The notes under the pieces are model-generated. The model searched no databases. It was not told where the DNA came from and worked only from the letters and a program-made list of their open reading frames with translations. Below, one piece after another: positions 1 to 7,201 of a stretch of 7,275 nt of DNA. Both the position numbers and the translations under genes were made by a program. Origin of the DNA: an uncultured Bacteroidota bacterium (GTDB lineage: Bacteria; Bacteroidota; Bacteroidia; Bacteroidales; P3); NCBI GenBank assembly GCA_902766265.1, contig CACXCY010000142.1:1-7275 (forward strand). The letters are read 5' to 3'. Position 1 is the first letter of the stretch; every line of letters begins with the position of its first letter.

Positions 1-290
1 ACAGCGCTGGTGTCAAAGAAATTCTTTGTCGAATCGTAGTTGGTCGGAGCGGCAATCACCACAAATTCGGCTTGACTGTATGCCATCTGGGCATCCAACG
101 TGGCGTGAAGGTCAAGTTGCTTGGTAGCCAGGTATTCCTCTATCTCATTGTCTTGGATGGGCGATTTACCATTATTGATAAGTTCCACCTTTTCAGGCAC
201 AATATCGACGGCCTCTACATGGTTGTGCTGCGATAACAATGTGGCGATGGAGAGTCCCACATATCCTGTTCCTGCTACTGCTATATTCAT
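1..290 (-). CDS. ugd: UDP-glucose 6-dehydrogenase, N-terminal part (cut by window edge)
   Basis: This cytoplasmic enzyme oxidises UDP-glucose to UDP-glucuronate with two NAD+, supplying precursor for capsule, exopolysaccharide or LPS sugars. Reading leftward from the ATG at 288-290, 96 complete codons are open to the edge. Residues 3-12 form the NAD-binding Rossmann start (IAVAGTGYVG, a GxGxxG motif). Asp29 ends the second strand (AVDI), where it would bind the NAD ribose. The segment IAAPTNYDSTKNFFDTSAV near the edge closely resembles the IATPTDYDPKTNYFNTS stretch that I recall from E. coli Ugd. This separates it from the longer UDP-ManNAc dehydrogenases. The substrate-binding and catalytic Cys domains lie outside the window. 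The start sits 64 bases after the helicase stop, behind an A/T-rich leader without a Shine-Dalgarno sequence. Seen: motif and frame. Known: family function. Inferred: the exact sugar, since UDP-GlcNAc or GDP-mannose dehydrogenases share the N-terminal fold. Confidence 0.9.
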   Translation of the reverse strand, partial: MNIAVAGTGYVGLSIATLLSQHNHVEAVDIVPEKVELINNGKSPIQDNEIEEYLATKQLDLHATLDAQMAYSQAEFVVIAAPTNYDSTKNFFDTSA

Positions 291-354
291 AATTTATAAC
301 GTTTTATTTGTTTCGTATTATATCTGTTTTCCATATCCGCTGCCGCTATCACAA
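291..354 (-). promoter_or_regulatory. A/T-rich leader before ugd, possible weak promoter
   Basis: These 64 bases separate the helicase stop from the ugd ATG. On the minus strand the last 35 or so bases are strongly A/T-rich (ATATAATACGAAACAAATAA and onward), with a small AACGTT palindrome, which suits translation initiation in Bacteroidetes without a Shine-Dalgarno sequence. I found no exact TAnnTTTG box here, and no GC-rich hairpin followed by T residues that would end the upstream transcript. The region may only be a leader within a longer transcript, or may hold a promoter that departs from consensus. Confidence 0.3.
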
Positions 355-2562
355 TCACTCATATTCCTCTTGCAGCGACCGCTGCATCTGGTGGTCAAAG
401 GATATGCCGTATTGGTCACAATAGATCCCTATCACCCGCAGGATGTCCTGCCCAAAGCGTCTCACCTTTTGTTTGCCAACTCCCGGCACCGCAATAAGCG
501 ACTTTTCATCCTTCGGCAGACGGTCGGCCACCTCAAGGAGTGTTTTCTGTTTCATGATGGCGAAAGCCGGAATACCCAGTTCCCGACAGGTTTCTAAACG
601 CCACTGCACCAGCATGGCCACCAGATGGGGATGCCTGTTGCCGGCATAAACGACTTCGGGATTGGCCAACGACTTGCCTCGTCCCTTACCGGGACGGTTT
701 TGTGCCTGATCCTGCGCCAACCGGTAATCCGTTTTGGCTTTGAGATGCCGCTCCACACTAAAGCCGCTCTTATCGGCTTGCTGCAGGCATGCCCGTTTCA
801 ACTCGACGGCCTCACGATACGCTGCAGCCAATTCCTTGAAATCCTTTTCCACCGCTGCGTTGTCAATCTCCACCTCCAGCAACGGCTCCGTAGCCGCTAT
901 CAGCTGCTCCGTCTGTTGCAGGAAGTAGGGAACGGCTTTGGCGATGCGTTCCTTTAAATAAGGGCTTTCCACACCCTCTGGGGCAGAAAGTCGGATCTGG
1001 GTAAGCTGGGTACGGAAACGTTCAACGACTGACAGCATATCCACCACTTTGTTATGGGTAACGTCGGTCATCTTGGCGGCCTGCTCGGCATAGGTGCCTT
1101 TCAGGCGCTGCTGATAAATGTCGTTGAGGCGCGTCAGATGATGCTGAACGGCACTATAGTCAAACAAATCGAACAACTCATCGAAGAAATACTGCGACTG
1201 GTAGCTTTCCAGATTGCTCTCCACCTGCTGTTCGGGAGGGAACGTGCGGGTGAAGCCCAAAACGTCACTATTGTCAAAAGCCGCCGACTTGGTAATCGGG
1301 GTGCTCAACGTAAGCCCTTCCAATGTACGGCAACGGCTCAGCGCCACATATACCTGACCATAGGCAAATGCCTGCGCGGCATCGATAATCACATGGTCGA
1401 ACGTCAACCCTTGTGCCTTATGGATAGTCACCGCCCAAGCGGGCTTGAGCGGATATTGCTCGAAAGTGCCATCCACCCGCTGCTTTATCTGGTTATCCTT
1501 AGGATCAATCTCGTATTTGATATTCTCCCAGCGCTCCCGACCCACGCTGATGAGTTCTCCCGTCTCATCCTCCACATACACAAGCGTTTCATCATCGGTG
1601 GCAATAAACTTCTTGACCGTTCCCAACTTGCCGTTGTAGTAGCGGTGCATGCCCGTTGAATCGTTTTTGACAAACATCACCTGCGCCCCCTCCTTGAGTG
1701 TGAGGGTGGCCTCGGTAGGTGCCGAGCTATCGGGGAAATTACCGCTGACAGTGGCCCTGAACGTATAGGGCTTCGTTGTCAAAGCATCCATACGTTGCTG
1801 ATTGATGACATCGGCTTGACGGTTGTGCGTCGTCAAGCGGATGGCATGCGTATTGACTTTCGATGCGGCCGTCCCTCCATCGGGGACACAACGGCTGTTT
1901 AATTTTGCAAGGGTGGCGTCGTCAAAATTGTTGTCACGGATATTGTTCAGCAGCGACACAAACTCCTCGTCCTGCTGCCGGTACACCGTCTTCAACTCAA
2001 TCGTCACATACTCGGTGCGTTGGAGTGCCTTGCTATGGAAGAAGAACGGCGACGGGTAGACCTTGTCCATATAAGGTTTCTCGCTGTCCGTCACCACCGG
2101 TGGAAGCTGCTGCACATCTCCAATCATCAGCAACTGCACCCCGCCGAAGGGGCGGCTGCTGTGGCGATAGCGACGCAAGCTATAGTCGATGGCATCCAGC
2201 AGGTCGGCTCTCACCATGGAGATTTCATCAATAATCAAGAGGTCGAGCGTGCGGATGATGCGCAGTTTCTCTTTGCGGAGCTGCCGCTGTCCTTCCGGCA
2301 TCTGGTATTCCGTCACCAGCTCTTTGACATCCGGCAGATAGGGGCAGAACGGAAGCTGGAAGAACGAATGGATGGTCACACCTCCAGCGTTGACCGCCGC
2401 CACACCCGTGGGAGCCACCACCACGCACCGCTTGTGCACGGTGGACGCTATCTGATGCAGCAGCGTCGTCTTTCCCGTACCCGCTTTGCCTGTCAAGAAC
2501 ACAGACACATGAGTCGAGTTGATGTAACGCTCAGCCAGTTCTATTTCCTTATTGGTTTGCAT
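355..2562 (-). CDS. PIF1/RecD-like superfamily 1 DNA helicase with C-terminal HRDC domain
   Basis: A 735-residue ATP-dependent DNA helicase, probably 5'-3' and acting in replication or repair in the cytoplasm. Residues 25-32 are the Walker A loop (GKAGTGKT). Residues 50-68 are motif Ia (APTGVAAVNAGGVTIHSFF). Residues 109-116 hold the Walker B/motif II (LIIDEISM, Asp112-Glu113). Residues 148-156 are motif III (GDVQQLPPV). The second RecA-like lobe shows the UvrD_C_2-type signature HKAQGLTFD at 381-389 and the arginine-containing motif VI VALSRCR at 406-412. Residues 430-634 are a helical, charged linker. Residues 645-715 look like an HRDC domain, with a helix-hairpin-helix-like turn PGVGKQKVRRFG at 693-704, and would bind DNA. 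All helicase motifs look intact. The ATG at 2560-2562 places Walker A about 25 residues in, as usual for PIF1-like proteins. It follows nadE by 45 bases. Helicase assignment is firm; polarity and pathway are inferred from the family. Confidence 0.9.
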   Translation of the reverse strand: MQTNKEIELAERYINSTHVSVFLTGKAGTGKTTLLHQIASTVHKRCVVVAPTGVAAVNAGGVTIHSFFQLPFCPYLPDVKELVTEYQMPEGQRQLRKEKLRIIRTLDLLIIDEISMVRADLLDAIDYSLRRYRHSSRPFGGVQLLMIGDVQQLPPVVTDSEKPYMDKVYPSPFFFHSKALQRTEYVTIELKTVYRQQDEEFVSLLNNIRDNNFDDATLAKLNSRCVPDGGTAASKVNTHAIRLTTHNRQADVINQQRMDALTTKPYTFRATVSGNFPDSSAPTEATLTLKEGAQVMFVKNDSTGMHRYYNGKLGTVKKFIATDDETLVYVEDETGELISVGRERWENIKYEIDPKDNQIKQRVDGTFEQYPLKPAWAVTIHKAQGLTFDHVIIDAAQAFAYGQVYVALSRCRTLEGLTLSTPITKSAAFDNSDVLGFTRTFPPEQQVESNLESYQSQYFFDELFDLFDYSAVQHHLTRLNDIYQQRLKGTYAEQAAKMTDVTHNKVVDMLSVVERFRTQLTQIRLSAPEGVESPYLKERIAKAVPYFLQQTEQLIAATEPLLEVEIDNAAVEKDFKELAAAYREAVELKRACLQQADKSGFSVERHLKAKTDYRLAQDQAQNRPGKGRGKSLANPEVVYAGNRHPHLVAMLVQWRLETCRELGIPAFAIMKQKTLLEVADRLPKDEKSLIAVPGVGKQKVRRFGQDILRVIGIYCDQYGISFDHQMQRSLQEEYE

Positions 2563-2607
2563 AGCTTTATCTGCATGCCACGAATGTCTCCAGTCAAAGG
2601 ATCGGCC

Positions 2608-4164
2608 TTACGAGATGGGGACACGCCTGTCAAGACCGAACGTCATGGGGCTCACTTTAAGCACAGGGGCAAACTGAAGCCGTTTCCACTCATTGATTTG
2701 CACTTTACGCATCACCTCTTTGACCACCTCTTCATCATATCCTTCCGCCACTATCTCTTCCAGACAAAGTTCCTCCTCGATATGCAGATTCAAGATAGCA
2801 TCGAGCACCGCATAGTCGGGCAACGAGTCGCTGTCTTTCTGTCCCGGACGCAATTCTGCCGAGGGGGCCTTGTCGATGGTATGCTGTGGGATGCGCTCCA
2901 CCTCGCGATTCATCCAGTTGGCCAGTTCATAGACCTCCGTCTTGTAAAGGTCGCCGATGATGCTGATGGCGCCACAGCTGTCGCCATAGAGTGTGCCATA
3001 GCCCATGGCGGCCTCACTCTTGTTCGTGGTGTTCAGCGTGATGGCTCCAAATTTGTTGGCGTAGGACATCAGGATGGTACCCCTGATGCGGGCCTGCATA
3101 TTTTCTTCGGTCACATCCTCGGCACGGTTGCCAAACACAGGTGCCATCGTCTTTTTCAGCTGCTCGAAGACATCGGCGATAGGCACGATATCGTACTTTA
3201 CCCCGAGGTTGTTGGCCAAATCCACGGCATCCTGCACGCTATGGTCGGTGGAGTATTGCGAGGGCATGAGGATGCCGTGCACGTTCTCCGGACCAATGGC
3301 GTCGGCTGCCAACGCACACACCAATGCCGAATCGATACCGCCGCTCAAACCCAACACTGCACGTTGCAGATGGTTCTTCTGAAAATACTGGCGCAAGCCC
3401 ATCACGAGTGCCTTGTATACCAGCTCCACCACCTCGGGCTTCTCGTCCTCGCAAGTGGTGAGCAGCTGCAAATCCACGCTGCCGCTGTGCTCCTCGAAAT
3501 AGGGGAACTGACACAGTACCGACCCTGCGGCGTTGAGTGCCATACTGCCGCCGGCATAGAGATAGGAGGCCTCCGCCCCTACCCTGTTGACGAAAACCAA
3601 CGAGGCATTAAGGTTCTCCACCATCTTGTGCATACGGTACCTGATGCTGTAGGGCTTGTTGTAGTCGAAGATGTTGCAACCGCAGCAGATAATCATATCG
3701 GGTTGCACGGTGTGCGACTTGGTGAGTTCCTTCAAATCCTCATAGAATCCGATGGCAATCTCCTGGTCCTGATACTGTATGATTTGCACCCCCTCGCCAC
3801 GCACAAAATATTTCTGTTCGTCGGGATTCAGGTACTTCTTGGTGATGATGCCACGGATGGCGTTGTTCTGCACAAAGACGATGGCGTTGCACAGCCCTCT
3901 GTCCTGGATTTGCAGAGGCATGCCTATCAGGAAAGCTCGGTGCTCGCTATGGGCGACCAACTCCTGCAGGGCCGACTGGGCGCGTTTCTGTATGTCGGTA
4001 TAGGCGATGGAGCCGTAGAGGGGGTAGCCGCACAGCGTGCAGGCAGGAAAGACCGTGAGCAAGGCCTCGCGGCTGGCGGGAGTGTCTATCTCCTCGAGTA
4101 TCCAACGGAGGTTTTCCTCAGGATTATTGGTTTGGATGTCGTGTTGTACAATGTGGATGTTCAT
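2608..4164 (-). CDS. nadE: NAD synthetase with degenerate N-terminal glutaminase-like domain
   Basis: This enzyme catalyses the last step of NAD synthesis, amidating nicotinic acid adenine dinucleotide with ATP in the cytoplasm. At 518 residues it has the two-domain layout of glutamine-dependent NadE but is somewhat short. Residues 1-243 are nitrilase-like and should carry a Glu-Lys-Cys triad that makes ammonia from glutamine. The first motif reads FPACTLCGYP (36-48 region), with Ala41 where Glu of FPEL is expected. The third reads IGFYEDL (138-144), with Tyr141 where Cys of CED is expected. Lys109/Lys110 is kept. Residues 244-518 are the synthetase: the ATP pyrophosphatase loop SGGIDS (274-279), MPSQYSTDHS, TNKSEAAMGYGTLYGD, GDLYKTEVYELA and KAPSAELRPGQKDSDSLPDY are all present. 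The enzyme therefore probably uses free ammonia, or a separate ammonia donor. The start lies 25 bases past the acyltransferase stop in an A-rich leader. Family is certain; loss of glutaminase activity is inferred from motif alignment. Confidence 0.94.
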   Translation of the reverse strand: MNIHIVQHDIQTNNPEENLRWILEEIDTPASREALLTVFPACTLCGYPLYGSIAYTDIQKRAQSALQELVAHSEHRAFLIGMPLQIQDRGLCNAIVFVQNNAIRGIITKKYLNPDEQKYFVRGEGVQIIQYQDQEIAIGFYEDLKELTKSHTVQPDMIICCGCNIFDYNKPYSIRYRMHKMVENLNASLVFVNRVGAEASYLYAGGSMALNAAGSVLCQFPYFEEHSGSVDLQLLTTCEDEKPEVVELVYKALVMGLRQYFQKNHLQRAVLGLSGGIDSALVCALAADAIGPENVHGILMPSQYSTDHSVQDAVDLANNLGVKYDIVPIADVFEQLKKTMAPVFGNRAEDVTEENMQARIRGTILMSYANKFGAITLNTTNKSEAAMGYGTLYGDSCGAISIIGDLYKTEVYELANWMNREVERIPQHTIDKAPSAELRPGQKDSDSLPDYAVLDAILNLHIEEELCLEEIVAEGYDEEVVKEVMRKVQINEWKRLQFAPVLKVSPMTFGLDRRVPIS

Positions 4165-4189
4165 CTTTTCTGTATTGCTATTGTTGTCG

Positions 4190-5272
4190 TTATATACTCA
4201 TCTGGTTCAGCACCGGATTGGCGTAGATTTTAAGCATCAGGTCCTCCTCCGTGTAGGGCTCCACGGGAGGATGCTGACGGTATTTCTCGTATGCTTCCCT
4301 ATTGGAGGGATGGAGATGGTAGCCCTTGTAGATACGCTTGTCCAACAAGGATGCCAACGCCTGGTAGGGTGTATTGGACGACACTCCCTGCTGCGACTGT
4401 TGTGCCGACGAGGCACATTCCTCCAGTTCCTCCGTCGTGATGGGCTCGCACACCGTGATATGTATCGCCCCTTTGGGCTGCAGAATGCCGTGCAGCACAC
4501 TTTTCACATCTTCGTCGGGCGACTTTTCATAGTGGATGCCGCTCTGCACAGCCATCTGTTCGCGTACCTTGTATTCGGCGCAGGGTTCTATCTCATAGGA
4601 TATCGCCACCGGCACAATGTTGAGCTGCGCCATGGATGGCACGAAATCGGCCTCCGACGAGGCGGCAAACATCTTGAGCAACCCTGGCTCCGTACGGTCG
4701 TCGCCATTCTTGGTACGCCCGTTGCGCTGGGCAATCCACACAGAGCGATGTTTCTCAAGCAGCACGTGGCGGATGTAGCGCGACACCAGCAGCGCCGCAT
4801 TGTACAGCTCCTTGCGCGTGCCGCCCCGCAGGATGGGGAACATACGGTTGATGCGTGCCAACTCTGCCACCAGCGAATTGGCCAGCAGGTTGTCGCCAAA
4901 GGCAATCTCGCAGGCAGGCAGGTTGTGCCGCAACAGCTGCATGGTGAACAACGCCGCATCCAGCGAGATGTCCCTGTGGTTCGACACAAAAAGATAGGAC
5001 TTGTCACGCTCCAGCAGCTCGAAGCCCTCGGTGGTCAGTCCTGCCGAAGTGGTGTTCAGTACATGCATCAGCAAGGGGAACATCACCATCCGCTGATAGT
5101 CGTCCGCGGTAGTGATGGCGGCTGTACGGCTGCGCACCCTCTCGATGTCCTCGTCCGGGTTAAGCTTACGCGCCACCACAGCCAGAAGCGGATTGTCCAG
5201 CACCCGTTGTATGGCTGCCGGTATCTCTTCATCCTCGTAGGGCGCAATATGTTGAAATTCGTCGGTGTTCAT
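4190..5272 (-). CDS. PlsC-like glycerol(-phosphate) acyltransferase
   Basis: A 360-residue member of the glycerophospholipid acyltransferase superfamily, likely acylating glycerol-3-phosphate or lysophosphatidate at the inner membrane surface. Motif I is SNHRDISLD (97-105); His99 is the presumed catalytic base, paired with Asp105, spaced HX5D rather than the usual HX4D. Motif II is FPILRGGTRKE (145-155). Motif III is the block VWIAQRNGRTKNGDDRT (178-194), where relatives that I recall have Glu in place of Asn184 (QREGR). A later strand, IVPVAISYEIEP, fits motif IV. The N-terminal 90 residues are soluble-looking, and I see no clear transmembrane helix. The start ATG overlaps the stop of the hexosaminidase gene by 4 bases (ATGA), suggesting coupled translation, and nadE follows 25 bases later. 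It most resembles the 'glycerol acyltransferase' or '1-acyl-sn-glycerol-3-phosphate acyltransferase' annotations of Bacteroidetes. The exact acceptor and acyl donor cannot be told from sequence. Confidence 0.85.
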   Translation of the reverse strand: MNTDEFQHIAPYEDEEIPAAIQRVLDNPLLAVVARKLNPDEDIERVRSRTAAITTADDYQRMVMFPLLMHVLNTTSAGLTTEGFELLERDKSYLFVSNHRDISLDAALFTMQLLRHNLPACEIAFGDNLLANSLVAELARINRMFPILRGGTRKELYNAALLVSRYIRHVLLEKHRSVWIAQRNGRTKNGDDRTEPGLLKMFAASSEADFVPSMAQLNIVPVAISYEIEPCAEYKVREQMAVQSGIHYEKSPDEDVKSVLHGILQPKGAIHITVCEPITTEELEECASSAQQSQQGVSSNTPYQALASLLDKRIYKGYHLHPSNREAYEKYRQHPPVEPYTEEDLMLKIYANPVLNQMSI

Positions 5273-7134
5273 TTCTTCAGTATTCTGAAACGGTACGGCT
5301 CCTCCTTCATTTGACCGTTAAGGTACGACGTTGTCTGCACCACCGTGCCGTTGGGCACCTGAAAAGGTTTAGTGTAGAGAATCCCACGCCCGTCGTCGGC
5401 CACCGTATCGCCCTCCACATGGTAGAATATCTGCGTGCCCTCCACCTCCCAATCCAGCGCCACGTTGCACATGTCGTTGTCCGCCTTGCTGACCTGCAGG
5501 ATGGGCTTGAACGAACTCTCGCCGCAGGTGTAGCCCATCGTCTCCAGCCGTTTGCGGTGATGCACCATCTTGGCGCGGAAACGGTGCCAGTCCTTGTTGG
5601 TGCTCCACAGACACTCCGAAGCGGCGCAGAGACGTGGCAGCAGCATGTATTCCGCCATCTTCTGGTTATTGATATATTCAGCCCAAAGATTGCATTGTCC
5701 TCCCAGGATGCATCCCGCCTGGGCGGGCGTGAGCCCTTCAGGTATGGGGTCGAAGCTGTAGGCCTTGTAGAGAGTCACCATGGCAGGAAACGCCTGCGGC
5801 TGGAACTTGGGATTGGCCTGGTAGAAGTTGTAGTAGCAATAGTCGGTGGGGCACATGATGGCCTTGTTGCCACGCCGTGCGGCCTGTACCGCGCCGTCGG
5901 CACCGCGCCATGACATCACGGTGGCGGCATCCGACACACCACCCTCCAGTATCTCGTCCCAGCCGATGATGCGCTTGCCATGCAGCGCCAGGTACTTCTC
6001 TATCTCCGTTATCATCCAGCTCTGCAGCTCCTCCTCGTCACGCAAGCCGAGGGCGTGGATGCGTGCCTGACAGAGCGGGCAGCGCTTCCAGTTGTCCTTC
6101 ATCGCCTCGTCGCCCCCGATGTGGATATATTCGTAAGGGAAGAGCGGGATGATTTCGTCCAGCACATCCTTCAGGAACTGCAACACCGAGTCGTTGCCCC
6201 CGCAGAGGATAGCCCGGGGAGGCCAATAGGGGCCAATCTCCACATGATAGGTGGTATCGTCGTTCTGGCATCCCAGCGACGGCAGCGAAGCCAGCACCTC
6301 GGCACAATGGCCCGGAATCTCTATCTCGGGAATGACGTCGATATGGCGGTCGGCAGCATAGCTGACAATCTCGATGATTTCATCCTTGGTGTAGAAACCG
6401 CCATAGCTGCGCGACTCCCCGTCCCTTGGCGGTTCCGCCTCGCCCCAGGGCACATCGTCGCGGTCCACGCGCCACGAGCCGATGTCGTTCAGCTCGGGGT
6501 ATTTCTCTATCTCGATACGCCAGCCGTGGTCGTCCGTCAAGTGCCAGTGGAACTTGTTGAGCTTATAAGCCGCCATCAGGTCGAGATGCTTCTTGATATC
6601 CTTCACGCTGAAGAAATGGCGCGACACATCGCGGTGGCTGCCCCTCCATCCGAAGCGCGGATGGTCGAGCACCGTGCACGCCGGCAGCACGATACGGCTG
6701 TAACGCATTCGGGCGATATCGTCGGGCAGCATCTGCACAAACGTCTGGAAAGCGTAGAAGAGCCCCGCCTCCGTGTTGGCGCTCACAAACACCCCTTCGG
6801 GGCGCACCTCGAGCACGTAGCCCTCCTCGCCAATCTCCACGTTGGCCGTGTCGTTGAGAGAAAAGAAGATGACATTTTCGTCTTCGGTGCCGCTCAGCGA
6901 CAGCCGGAACGACATCTTGTGAAGCGACTTGGTGATATACTTCACCGTCGAGGTATTCTGCCCCAAACCGCTGAAACGTAGCTTAGTCTTGTTGCTGATG
7001 GTGAACGTGCCCTCTTTCTGCACCATGAACGTCGGCTCCGGGACAATCGACAACTCGGTTATCACGGCACGACGACCGCACCCCGCCAGCATAGCGACGG
7101 CTAACAACGTAAGTATCAACTGATATTTGCGCAT
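5269..7134 (-). CDS. GH20 beta-N-acetylhexosaminidase, lipoprotein
   Basis: A 621-residue exo-enzyme removing terminal beta-GlcNAc/GalNAc from glycans. Residues 1-19 are a lipoprotein signal peptide: MRKYQ, a hydrophobic core, then lipobox LAGC with Cys19 lipidated. The next residues, GRRAV, lack the acidic export signal of Bacteroidetes surface lipoproteins, so a periplasmic location is favoured. Residues 20-150 are the alpha/beta domain found before GH20 barrels. The barrel (about 157-500) shows WRGSHRDVSRHF (Arg164, sugar O3/O4), HWHLTDDHGWR (196-206), PEIEIPGHC (269-277), HIGGDEA with the catalytic Asp342-Glu343 pair, GWDEIL, SWRG (Trp409), and NLWAEYI (Trp484, Glu486). Residues 545-621 form a small beta domain. 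Asn436 in YYN replaces the commoner Asp that contacts O6. The frame stays open upstream to 7266, but the ATG at 7132-7134 is chosen because it opens the signal peptide and lies about 30 bases downstream of the promoter boxes. Mucin glycans or chitooligosaccharides are likely substrates (inferred). Confidence 0.95.
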   Translation of the reverse strand: MRKYQLILTLLAVAMLAGCGRRAVITELSIVPEPTFMVQKEGTFTISNKTKLRFSGLGQNTSTVKYITKSLHKMSFRLSLSGTEDENVIFFSLNDTANVEIGEEGYVLEVRPEGVFVSANTEAGLFYAFQTFVQMLPDDIARMRYSRIVLPACTVLDHPRFGWRGSHRDVSRHFFSVKDIKKHLDLMAAYKLNKFHWHLTDDHGWRIEIEKYPELNDIGSWRVDRDDVPWGEAEPPRDGESRSYGGFYTKDEIIEIVSYAADRHIDVIPEIEIPGHCAEVLASLPSLGCQNDDTTYHVEIGPYWPPRAILCGGNDSVLQFLKDVLDEIIPLFPYEYIHIGGDEAMKDNWKRCPLCQARIHALGLRDEEELQSWMITEIEKYLALHGKRIIGWDEILEGGVSDAATVMSWRGADGAVQAARRGNKAIMCPTDYCYYNFYQANPKFQPQAFPAMVTLYKAYSFDPIPEGLTPAQAGCILGGQCNLWAEYINNQKMAEYMLLPRLCAASECLWSTNKDWHRFRAKMVHHRKRLETMGYTCGESSFKPILQVSKADNDMCNVALDWEVEGTQIFYHVEGDTVADDGRGILYTKPFQVPNGTVVQTTSYLNGQMKEEPYRFRILKK

Positions 7135-7141
7135 ACGGACG

Positions 7142-7171
7142 TTTTGCTTATTATATATATAAAATGCAAAA
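7142..7171. repeat. Imperfect 30-base palindrome over the predicted transcription start
   Basis: The two 15-base halves (TTTTGCTTATTATAT and ATATAAAATGCAAAA) match as an inverted repeat at 13 of 15 positions, with the outer TTTTGC/GCAAAA arms perfect. It overlaps the -7 box at one end and spans the predicted transcription start and leader of the hexosaminidase gene. It could be an operator for a dimeric regulator or an unstable A/T hairpin in the leader. A/T-rich DNA often gives such symmetry by chance in its centre, but the G/C-containing outer arms are less easily explained. Confidence 0.4.
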
Positions 7172-7198
7172 ATACGAAAAATAATCCAATCCCGCAAA
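7167..7198 (-). promoter_or_regulatory. Bacteroides-type promoter for the hexosaminidase gene
   Basis: On the minus strand the -33 box TTTG (7195-7198) is followed after 20 bases by TATTTTTG (7167-7174), an exact match to the -7 consensus TAnnTTTG used by the primary sigma factor of Bacteroidetes. Transcription should begin near 7160, giving a leader of about 25 bases before the ATG at 7134. There is no Shine-Dalgarno sequence in that leader, as expected for the phylum. It is the only exact match I found ahead of any of the five genes, so it may serve the whole run. Confidence 0.68.
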
Positions 7199-7201
7199 TC
7201 T

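Noticed and set aside
2563..2607. A promoter between nadE and the helicase gene (a TTTG occurs on the minus strand).
   Set aside because: No TAnnTTTG follows at suitable distance.
2020..4233. A 737-codon open frame on the plus strand opposite nadE and the start of the helicase gene.
   Set aside because: It lies in exact codon register with the minus-strand genes, so it stays open simply because those genes avoid TTA, CTA and TCA codons there. Its translation is rich in His, Gln and Arg, has no recognisable motif and crosses a gene boundary.
4037..6981. Long plus-strand frames at 4037-5314, 5311-5913 and 5980-6981.
   Set aside because: All are in register with the acyltransferase or hexosaminidase codons on the other strand and reflect the same codon avoidance. 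The minus-strand proteins have complete family motifs.
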